Below, piece by piece: positions 55,390-64,000 of a stretch of DNA of 64,000 bases (position 1 is the first letter of the stretch; each line of letters opens with the position of its first letter). Where the stretch lies: NCBI GenBank assembly GCA_026119855.1, contig JAOWBW010000281.1, positions 992,001 through 1,056,000 on the forward strand, written 5' to 3'. The notes under the pieces were generated by a model. The model saw nothing but the letters and a program-made list of their open reading frames with translations, did not search any database and was not told where the DNA came from. The stretch comes from Campanula takesimana (lineage: Eukaryota > Streptophyta > Magnoliopsida > Asterales > Campanulaceae). Both the position numbers and the translations under genes were made by a program.

Positions 55390-55648
55390 TACTCCCTCCG
55401 ACCCATAACAATGGGCACAGTTTGACTTTTTTGGTCAAATGAGTCAATCTTTGACCAGAATTTTATGAATATCTAAATATCTCTATGAAATTCTAAAAAT
55501 TGTTATTGTTTCACTATTAGAAATACTATCATTAACAATTTTTAGAATTCTCTAGAGATATCTAGATATTCATAAAATTATGGTCAAAGATTGACCTAGT
55601 TGACCAAAAAAATCAAAGTGTACCCATTGTAATGGGACGGAGGGAGTA
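55390..55648. mobile_element. Stowaway-like MITE, AACAATGGGCAC family
   Basis: Ends TACTCCCTCCGACCC and GGGACGGAGGGAGTA. Close sister of 15266-15524. Confidence 0.9.
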
Positions 55649-55802
55649 GTATGTTCTATTTACTGATGTTTATCTACAATACAATTGATAGAAAAGAATC
55701 TCATGACGGAAATTGATAGCCGTTTGGTGAGTGGAGGATGGGGAGGAAAATATGTGGGATTATTTTCTGCTTTTTATTTTAGAAGAGATGTGAATATTAT
55801 CC

Positions 55803-56446
55803 GGTGAAAAACTCGGAAAAAACGGGTTTTTCCTTAAGTTCGTCTAAAACGTGTTTTTTAAAATAGCGCGGTGACATTTTTGTAATTAACGGGATGTTGT
55901 TTTAAAGCAGGCGGTGACATTTTTGTAAATAACTGCCGCTTGTCGTAAGTGCCAGTGTTAGTGTTTGAAAGTGCCAACTATGCACATATTAACACAAGCA
56001 CTGTCACTTATTAACACAAACACTGGCAGTTTTGTTAAGTATTTTGCAAGCTTACCGATCTCACAACCAGCAGCAAGGCGAGCCTTGCCGATGCCTACGC
56101 TTACCGACATACCTTACCGATGCCTACTCTTACCGACTGGCTGGCAGTTATTAACACTACCACTGACACTTTTAATAAGTGCCAGTATCAATGTAAAAAA
56201 AGTGCCAGTGTAAGCTTTGACAATTTTTAACATAACCACTGGTACTTAAGAAAAGTGTCAGTTTCATGTTTATAAACGCCAGTTTGAAATCACTGGCTTT
56301 TTGTAATACTAACACTGGGCATTTACTATGGTTGCCAATATTTACGAAAATGTCACCGCTTGATTCGAAGTATAATGGCCAGCGTGATTTGAAAAACACG
56401 TTTTTCCTTTGCTTAAGGAAAAACGCATTTTTCACAAGACTCACTC
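55803..56446. mobile_element. Unclassified non-autonomous element with AGTGCCAGTG repeats
   Basis: Imperfect inverted arms of about 120 bp hold TTTTTCCTTAAG and GCGGTGACATTTTTGTAA on the left and their inverses on the right. The middle repeats CACTGGCACTT/AAGTGCCAGTG many times in both directions (55950-56320). No target duplication was found. Confidence 0.55.
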
Positions 56447-56531
56447 TTTATCTGTGTAGTATTGTTCATAAGCATAACTATACACTATTCATTTGGCACA
56501 TACTATAATATGTTGTCGAACTTAAATCAAA

Positions 56532-56551
56532 CTAGTATAACACCCGTGCCT
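56532..56551 (-). mobile_element. Truncated Helitron-like 3' terminus
   Basis: CTAGT next to half of the usual stem (CACCCGTGCC). The other half of the hairpin is missing, and a MITE begins at 56561. Confidence 0.4.
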
Positions 56552-56560
56552 TAATATTAA

Positions 56561-56799
56561 TACTCCCTCCGTCACATTTTAAGAGTCAAAAATTTCTTAA
56601 AAGGACGTCCCATTTTAAGAGTCAAAATCCTATAATGGAAAGTGGGTCCTATATGTCATACTCACAATAATGATTCACTAACTCTTCGCTACCCCACTTT
56701 CTCTCTCCTACACAACTATCAACACTCACAACACATCATCCTTTTCTTAATTCTTGAACCCACCTATTTTTTAACTCTTAAAATGAGACGGAAGGAGTA
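56561..56799. mobile_element. Stowaway-like MITE, TTTAAGAGTC family
   Basis: Ends TACTCCCTCCGTCAC and GAGACGGAAGGAGTA. Same family as 20396-20538 and 29430-31437. Confidence 0.88.
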
Positions 56800-56905
56800 C
56801 GTGACATTTATTATAATTGGATTTTAAGCTGTCGACATAGAGATCGCGGTTCCTAATTCTCTCGTACGGAAGATGCTCTCTAAAGCGGAAGCTCATGTCT
56901 TGTAA

Positions 56906-57600
56906 GACCATCCACAGTGGTTTCACACAAAAAAACCATTCAACACCCACTTTATCACTCCACATCAGCTTCTCTCTCTTCCAACTCATCCATTCAACAC
57001 TCATTCACATAACACCCTACAATGGTTTGTTTAATCCCTCATTCAACACTTTTCCACTCATCATCCTATACCCCACCACTTAAATTTTATTTTTTATTTT
57101 TTATTTTTATGATTAGTGTTGAAATAGTTATTGTTGGGATCCATTTCAAAAAAAAAAAGGGTTTTTTTTGTATCGGAATACAATGAAACTTACGTCAATT
57201 TAAAGAGAATTTTTTTTTTAGGAATTTTGGTGTAAAAAAAAAAAAAAAAATTCTGTGAAATAATTGAGCTCAAATAATTGGGATAAAAGAAAATAATTCG
57301 AAAATTCCATGAACCAATCAAAGTTTGCCAAGTGTCACAACAAGAAAAAAAACAAAAAAAAAACAGGGGACATCGCCTGGAGACGCGCCTTCTCGGGCGC
57401 GTGTAGAACACGCGCCAGCTTTGCCCAATAATATCGTGCCACGTGGCATATCCGGGGGACAACATTTTGATTCACACAGTGTGAAATTTTTCACACAAAA
57501 ATTCACACTTCCACCTTTCACACACCATTGCACCAATTCACACAAATTTATTTTGTGAATGAGCCATTCACACAATTTTTCTTGGCCATTGTAGATGGCC
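56906..57600. mobile_element. PIF/Harbinger-type (Tourist-like) element with TAA duplication
   Basis: It starts GACCATCCACAGTGG and ends with inverse CCATTGTAGATGGCC. TAA flanks both sides (56903-56905 and 57601-57603), the 3-bp target of Harbinger elements. Subterminal TTTCACACAAA and its inverse recur. The GC-rich middle (57360-57460) has short frames but no transposase. Confidence 0.8.
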
Positions 57601-57810
57601 TAAGAAAAGGACATTTCAATATTCATGAGCTAGTTTCCAACTTGTGAGATTCATTTAGACAAATTTTTTTCCCTTACGGGTGGCATGGTAACAAACCCCA
57701 ACCAGTGAAAATCAAACACCCCCTCCAACCCCCACCCCGGAGTCTTGATTCATGAATGGAAAGTCTATAGAAGAATACCTCAAAAACACAATAATTGGCA
57801 ACTCAAAAAG

Positions 57811-58235
57811 TATAATCTCTGATGGATTATGGAAGAAGAATGCCGACTGGGCAGGCCTAGGATGAGAGTTATGGGACCCAAGAAATAGAGGTCTAGCCTC
57901 GGGAAGCATTTCAAGGAAGACGGTTTCCTTGGTTCAAACAAAAATTCTTGCAATTTGGAAAGGCTTTGAATGAGCAGTTCATAACAACTACACCGATATT
58001 ATCGTTCTAACTGAGTCAACACAAGCACGAGACTATATCAAGCAACCAACCAACCAACATAGACATCTCTCTTGAAGCTATTATCTCGGACATCACCCTC
58101 ATACCAAGAACTTGTAATAAGTTTAGTATAATCAAAGTAGATAGGAAAGTTATTCATTTTGCTCATGTTAATGCTAATTATGCTAGGAATATGTACGTAA
58201 ACTTTATTGGCACTGAGCCAACTTTCTTAATAAAA
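57811..58235 (+). pseudogene. RNase H-like (RVT_3) remnant, probably of a LINE
   Basis: With stops and frame changes the plus strand reads SDGLWKKNADWAGLG at the start of the fold, then NYTDIIVLTESTQA around the second acidic residue, and ends with VIHFAHVNANYARN. These mark the RNase H-like domain found at the end of plant LINE ORF2 and in related proteins. No reverse transcriptase remains upstream. Confidence 0.6.
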
Positions 58236-58665
58236 TAAGTAGGTTATTTTGTAAAAAAAAAAAGTTTCAATTTTATTTTATTTATGTCAAGTGAAAGTGA
58301 CAATCAATCAAAATAGATCAATACCTTAAATTAATTAGAAGATGTTCACATTCATCCTACATTGTGAAATTAAATAGTGTAAGTAAATTTGATGGAGTCT
58401 AGATCTTTTAACAGATTAAATAATAATTTGGTCTTTGAAGTTAGTCGTTTTTATTAACTCTAAAGGGGTCTCAGTTATTATTCTCCTCTAATTTTTCCAG
58501 TTAATCAAACTCAAAAGTTAAATTTTTGACAGATACGCATGTTCGCAAAGCTTATAAGATCATTCAGAAAAAATGTAAAAATATATTACAAAAAATTTGT
58601 AGAATCTAATTTAAAATTTATTTATGATATTTATATGATCTTACAAGTGTAAGTGACACAATTAA

Positions 58666-59200
58666 TACTCCCTCCGGTCCAAAATAACTATCACTTTTGG
58701 ACCAAAATTTTGGTCCAAAATAATTGTCACTTTTAAGCTAAATGTCTCTCTTATCCTTGCATTGAAACTTGTTCTCTTTTATTACTCCCTCCGGTCCAAA
58801 ATAACTGTCTCTTTTTGCATTTGCACAACTCTTAAGAAATGCAATTATTATCATGGTTTGATGACAAAAGTTCCAACTTTACCCCTATTAAGTGTGAACT
58901 TTCTTACATTAATGTCTCACACTAAGACAATTAATAAAAGAAAACAAGTTTCAATGCAAGGCTAAAAGAGACATTTAGCTCAAAAGTGACAATTATTTTG
59001 GACCAAAATTTTGATCCAAAAGTGACAGTTATTTTGGACCGGAGGGAGTAATTATCTTAGTGTGAGACATTAATGTAAGAAAGTTGCACACTTAATAGGG
59101 GTAAAGTTGGAACTTTTGTCACTAAGTCATGATAATTATTACATTTCTTAAGAGTTGTGCAAATGTAAAAAAAGACATATATTTTGGACCGGAGGGAGTA
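58666..59200. mobile_element. Two Stowaway-like MITEs in interdigitated order
   Basis: Family A arms lie at 58666-58782 and 58935-59050, and family B arms at 58783-58936 and 59051-59200. Each left arm begins TACTCCCTCCGGTCC and each right arm ends GGACCGGAGGGAGTA. The order is A-left, B-left, A-right, B-right, rather than one element nested cleanly in the other. Confidence 0.8.
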
Positions 59201-59387
59201 TATAATTGAGAGGTATGGTCTCTAAGGTATTGACCATTTCTTCAATTTCTTGGTTCCAAAGCATATGCTAACCAGTAACCAAGATTAATCATGTTGATCA
59301 ACTAACTTGCACACCCATTAATATAACTTGAGGATAAAAATAATTGCAACTCTTTTGGAGTTAATTATTTGTGGGGATATAAAAATA

Positions 59388-59570
59388 TACTCTCTCCGTC
59401 CCAAAATGATCTTCTTATTTGCCATTTCTTGTTGTCCCCAAAACTTCTTCACATTTCTACAATATAGGCTTAAAAGTGCATAAATAAAACATGGCTAGCA
59501 AATCAAGTGCTCATATCCTCAAAAAGTTTGAATGATCAAACGTGAAAATCATTTTGGGACGGAGGGAGTA
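59388..59570. mobile_element. Stowaway-like MITE, AAAATGATCTTC family
   Basis: Ends TACTCTCTCCGTCCC and GGGACGGAGGGAGTA. 183 bp. Confidence 0.9.
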
Positions 59571-60389
59571 TTTAATTAGATTTAAAGGTTGAAAATTGAT
59601 AAAAGTAAATCAAAAGAGCAACTGAAAAATGGAGCCACCACCATGTAGGATTAAACCAATAAAAGTGTCAAGTTAATGACCAAACTATTATTTGTTTCAG
59701 GAGTATTTTAGGTAATTTTGAATACCTCAAAGGCGGAAGGAGCAAAGTGGCAAAAAAAAAAAGTCATCACAAGAGACCGAACTAATAAAATTTATTTATG
59801 AAGGTCTAAACTAATTAAAACTGTCAAGTTCGGAACCAAATTGTTATTTAATCCATCTTTTTACGACATTCTGTACTAATAACGATCTAACTATTCTTGG
59901 AGTATTATTTATGACTTCATTATGATGTCATCTTTAAAAATTTATAATCGTTAAATTATTTTGTGGTAAACAAAGTGGTATAAAAATAGTACAAGAGATT
60001 TCGTTGCAATTTGATAGTGTAATATTAAATTAAGAAAGATATTATTTTATAAAAATCTGCACTTCATAAACATTTACGACCATTGTAAAAAAATAATATT
60101 AAATCTTCATAAAATTCTTACTTCACACAATTTAAAACAAAATATAGTATTCCTCTTTGAAATGATTCAAACTAAATGATCCTTTTTATTTTTAGAATGT
60201 TAGACTCATTTATGTCCACATTTTTACTAGGAAGAAGTTGCAATAAATCATTTGCATTCACTATTTTTTTCGAGACGACATCACATATACCACAAATAAT
60301 TAACGCTTATACATCATTGATGAAATTATGTTGATGTCAACACAAAGTTGGATTGCATGTCATACACAATGTGGTACATGTAATTTTAT
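59571..60389. other. AT-rich intergenic, no gene recognised
   Basis: No frame, terminal repeat or RNA gene that I can support. Confidence 0.5.
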
Positions 60390-60534
60390 CTTAAAAATAC
60401 TTATTGTGAGTATGACATGTAGTTCCATAAAATTAAAAATTATTATAAAATTTCTTTTTTGGTGTTTGAGTTGAACTATAAATTGAAATACCCAAAATAA
60501 ATGTTTTGAAGTATAAAATCTGATGGAGGGAGTA
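60390..60534. mobile_element. Stowaway-like MITE, right half
   Basis: Family interior (TTGTGAGTATGACATG, TTTTGAAGTATAAAAT) and right end GATGGAGGGAGTA; the left end is missing. The large palindrome begins 8 bp further on. Confidence 0.6.
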
Positions 60535-60542
60535 TTCGATAT

Positions 60543-63486
60543 AAATTAGTATTTAATATTTATATACGTCCCGATTTAAATTACTTTTTTTTCTCAAAAA
60601 TGATTCTCTTAATGATTTTTTTTACCATTTTTTTCGTATTTAATTTTGTACTTGCAAAATTAAAAGTTTAAAAATAGATAGAAAGAATATATAAGTATTT
60701 TTACTAATAAAAGTTAACTTTTTGAGTCAGACTTACAAAAAACCTGTTTTACACTAAGAGATTTGTAAAACTTATTTTACATTAAGAGATTTTTTTTACA
60801 TCAAAGATGAAAACAAGTTTTACACTAAAGCGAGTGTAAAAAAAGTTTTTCTCGAGATTTTCATCAACTTTTTAGAGTGTCTTTAAATAAGAAGGTCTTT
60901 CATTTTGTACATAAAGAGAATTAAATTGCTATATTAAATATATGACTATAAAAACTACGAGTAACAAATACAAACAATCTAATATTTATGGTTATAATAT
61001 ATTTGATTTTTTAAATTCAAGATAAGTGTTTATTTTTCAGTTTAAAAATATATTTTTAAAAATGTTACATCCTCTGTGTTAGTTTAAAGTTCTAAAATGA
61101 CATTTAATTATCAATATCAAATGTTAAAAAAATGGATTTTTTAAATGAGTCACACTTATGAAAAACATGTTTTACATTAAGAGATAAAAAATGAGTTTTT
61201 CATAAAAGATAATAGACAAGTTTTACACTAAAGCGACCATTTAACAAGTTTTTCAGGAGATTTTCACTTTTAAAATAGTGACGTGCTGTGACTTTTGTGA
61301 CTTTTCCATATATTATATGACCTTTCTACATATTATCACCATCATCTTTACTTTTAGAGTTATTATTGAAATTATAACTTTTAATAGCTTTACAATTCTT
61401 TTACTAAATTGTATTTAAAATTTTATTATCATTATTGTTATTTGTGCAAAACACGTACATCGCACGGTTTCAAATATATTATAACCATAATCATTTTTAC
61501 AATATTAATATTTTCTGTGCATTGCACGTGCATCACACTGTTTCAAAAAAAAATAAATAAAAAAAATTTACTAAATGAAAAGAGAGGGACAAAACTATCA
61601 ATTAACCAGTGTCTGATGTTAGCTTTGGTGTTTTGTTACTACCTACTTGGTTTACTTTGAGAATTTAAGTTTACCAGTGCACTTGTGCAGCTTCATCTCG
61701 TACAATGCATATTGAAAGCTCAACTTTGACTTTTTGTTTTACGAGCTTCTACACTTGCACTAGAATTTTGCTTTGTTTTTGATCATCTTTTAACTTTTGA
61801 ATTTTAGATTAAAAATGGAACCTATTTACTGCTCGTGTACGAGAAAGAGTACGTGCAAGCAAATAAAATGCCAACGCCGTACAGCTGGAGACATGTGCAG
61901 CACCTCTTGTAAGTGTCATCCAAACATGTGCAACACCTCTTCTCCTCGATCTTCAATTACTGCTCGTGTACGAGAAAGAGTACGTGCAAGCAAATAAAAT
62001 GCCAACGCCGTACAACTGGAGACATGTGCAGCACATCTTGTAAGTGTCATCCAAACAAGTGCAAAAATAGAGAATTGAAAATCGAGGAGAAGAGGTGCTG
62101 CACATGTTTGGATGACACTTACAAGAGGTGCTGGACATGTCTCCAGCTGTACGGCGTTGGCATTTTATTTGCTTGCACGTACTCTTTCTCGTACACGAGC
62201 AGTAAATATGTTCCATTTTTAATCTAAAATTCAAAAGTTAAAAGATGATCAAATACAAAGCAAAATTCTAGTGCAAGTGTAGAAGCTCGTAAAACAAAAA
62301 GTCAAAGTTGAGCTTTCAATATGCATTGTATGAGATGAAGCTGCACAAGTGCACTGGTAAACTTAAATTCTCAAAGTAAACCAAGTAGGTAGTAACAAAA
62401 CACCAAAGCTAACATCAGACACTGGTTAATTGATAGTTTTTTCCCTCTCTTTTCATTTAGTAAATTTTTTTTATTTATTTTTTTGAAACAGTGTGATGCA
62501 CGTGCAATGCACAAAAAATAGTAATATTGTAAAAATGATTATGGTTATAATATATTTGAAACCGTGCGATGTACGTGTTTTGCACAAATAACAATAATGA
62601 TAATAAAATTTTAAATACAATTTAGTAAAAGAATTGTAAAGCTATTAAAAGTTATAATTTCAATAATAACTCTAAAAGTAAAGATGATGGTGATAATATG
62701 TAGAAAGGTCATATAATATATGGAAAAGTCACAAAAGTCACAGCACGTCACTATTTAAAAAGTGAAAATATCCTGAAAAACTTGTTAAATGCTCGCTTTA
62801 GTGTAAAACTTGTCTATCATCTTTTATGAAAAACTCATTTTTTATCTCTTAATGTAAAACATGTTTTTCATAAGTGTGACTCATTTAAAAAATCCATTTT
62901 TTTAACATTTGATATTGATAATTAAATGTCATTTTAGAACTTTAAACTAACACAGAGGATGTAACATTTTTAAAAATATATTTTTAAACTGAAAAATAAA
63001 CACTTATCTTGCATTTTAAAAAATCAAATATATTATAACCATAAATATTAGATTGTTTGTATTTGTTACTCGTAGTTTTTATAGTCATATATTTAATATA
63101 GCAATTTAATTCTATTTATGTACAAAATGAAAAACCTTCTTATTTAAAGACACTCTAAAAAGTTGGTGAAAATCTCGAGAAAAACTTTTTTTACACTCGC
63201 TTTAGTGTAAAACTTGTTTTCATCTTTGATGTAAAAATAATCTCTTAATGTAAAATAAGTTTTACAAATCTCTTAGTGTAAAACAGGTTTTTTGCAAGTC
63301 TGACTCAAAAAGTTAACTTTTATTAGTAAAAATACTTATATATTCTTTCTATCTATTTTTAAACTTTTAATTTTGCAAGTACAAAATTAAATACGAAAAA
63401 AATGGTAAAAAAATTCATTAAGAGAATCATTTTTGAGAAAAAAAGTTATTTAAATCGGGACGTATATAAATATTAAATACTAAATT
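60543..63486. mobile_element. 2.9-kb fold-back element with captured kinesin-type cargo
   Basis: The left arm (60543 to about 61950) and right arm (about 62086-63486) are inverted near-copies over about 1.4 kb. For example TTTATATACGTCCCGATTTA at 60560 pairs with its inverse near 63455. The centre (61815-62217) carries cysteine-rich coding-like sequence in three copies. There is no transposase and no clear target duplication. It is probably a Mutator-like or fold-back non-autonomous transposon. Confidence 0.8.
61815..62217. pseudogene. Triplicated fragment resembling the KIN-4 (FRA1-type) kinesin C-terminal Cys-rich tail
   Basis: Copy 1 (61815-61950, plus) and copy 2 (61957-62085, plus) are direct repeats. 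Copy 3 (62086-62217, minus) is the inverse of copy 1. Each reads CSCTRKSTCKQIKC, then a CSTSCKCHPN stretch; copy 2 ends KCKNRE. The spacing CxC, then CKxxKC, CxxSCxC and KCxNR, is that of the Cys-rich tail of plant KIN-4 kinesins. One cysteine after KC is Arg here. Copy 1 has an ATG and an open 66-codon frame, and copy 2 lies in an overlapping 104-codon frame. The family assignment comes from motif spacing only; a TSO1-like CXC origin is less likely but possible. Confidence 0.6.
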
Positions 63487-63641
63487 GACACCGCCTTCAT
63501 TTTTAGGATTAAATTTATTGGGTATATGTAAATTTGTTACGCTCAATAACTAAATAAAATTATACAAAAAATAGTAATAATTGCAGGGTAAAATTTTCAC
63601 AAGAATATGTCATGTGGCATTGCTGATGTCAGCGGCTTCGG

Positions 63642-63727
<86 letters not shown>
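63642..63727. repeat. (AT)n microsatellite with a short GATA run
   Basis: About 40 AT units with one TTT interruption, then AGATAGATAGATA. Confidence 0.95.
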
Positions 63728-63729
<2 letters not shown>

Positions 63730-63849
63730 TAGATAGATACACACGCAATATGTAATTGTTTTAATGCAACATCAGTGTTAAAAATATTAATTTAAAATAA
63801 TTAATAAATATGACTTATACAATATATACACGTAACTATAAAATTTGGG

Positions 63850-63912
63850 CCCCTTACCACTATGGGCCCTGGGCGAGCGCCCACCCTGCCCACCCCCTTG
63901 GGCCGGCCCTGT
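63850..63912 (-). mobile_element. Possible hAT terminus
   Basis: On the minus strand CAGGGCCGGCCCAAGGGGG resembles a common plant hAT end. It lies in a GC-rich patch inside AT-rich DNA. The partner end was not identified. Confidence 0.35.
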
Positions 63913-64000
63913 ATAGTGGTACACATTTATATGGTAGAGGAAAAGAGTATGTACCTCTATTTTGATTTCATGCAAGATATTTAAGATAAGTTGGTCTGGT

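Larger units (their letters stand above)
63487..64000. other. Intergenic right edge, no gene recognised
   Basis: Contains an (AT)n tract and a GC-rich GGGCCGGCCCTG stretch (below). No gene recognised. Confidence 0.5.

Overview
This is plant nuclear DNA, almost certainly from a eudicot. The evidence is spliced genes with GT-AG introns, plant-specific families (bulb-lectin receptor kinase, PLS-class PPR protein, SYP7 syntaxin), and a dense load of plant transposons. No species can be named from the sequence alone. I count five host genes in 64 kb. Nearly all the rest is transposable elements and simple repeats.

Host genes, left to right: (1) a G-type lectin S-receptor-like kinase of the SD2-2/RLK4 type (minus strand, cut by the left window edge, 1-2059); (2) a RING-H2 E3 ubiquitin ligase of the RHB1A type (minus, three coding exons, 17049-18497, with a spliced 5' leader reaching about 20200); (3) an E-class pentatricopeptide-repeat (PPR) gene broken by one frameshift (plus, 25614-27585); (4) a calmodulin-binding receptor-like cytoplasmic kinase of the CRCK2 type (plus, six exons, 31778-36021); (5) a SYP71-type Qc-SNARE (plus, nine exons, 51885-54709). 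I recall that Arabidopsis CRCK2, RHB1A and RLK4/SD2-2 are near-consecutive loci (At4g00330, At4g00335, At4g00340). If so, genes 1, 2 and 4 form an ancient collinear block, here stretched to about 36 kb by transposons.

Between the genes I see about 45 Stowaway-like MITEs (ends TACTCCCTCCGTCCC, TA target), many nested. There are also hAT-type elements with 8-bp target duplications, three long-inverted-repeat Mutator-like elements (two with perfect 9-bp duplications, one with a single mismatch), a Harbinger-type element with a TAA duplication, Helitron termini and a SINE-like unit. The LTR elements are: a Ty3/gypsy-like remnant at 29577-31330, a minus-strand copia element at 36594-44296 lacking integrase and reverse transcriptase, a composite non-autonomous copia element at 45350-47766, and solo LTRs at 20591-21968 and 39376-40970. 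A short segment between two (AT)n tracts (13223-13854) looks like an endogenous pararetrovirus fragment.

The most unusual object is a near-perfect 2.9-kb palindrome at 60543-63486. Its centre carries three copies of a cysteine-rich segment matching the C-terminal tail of KIN-4 (FRA1-type) kinesins, apparently captured host coding sequence. Also unusual are two hAT elements in tandem sharing a target duplication, an interdigitated pair of MITEs at 58666-59200, a duplicated MITE-LTR block at 29411-31330, and duplicated 5' splice sites in the RHB1A-type leader.
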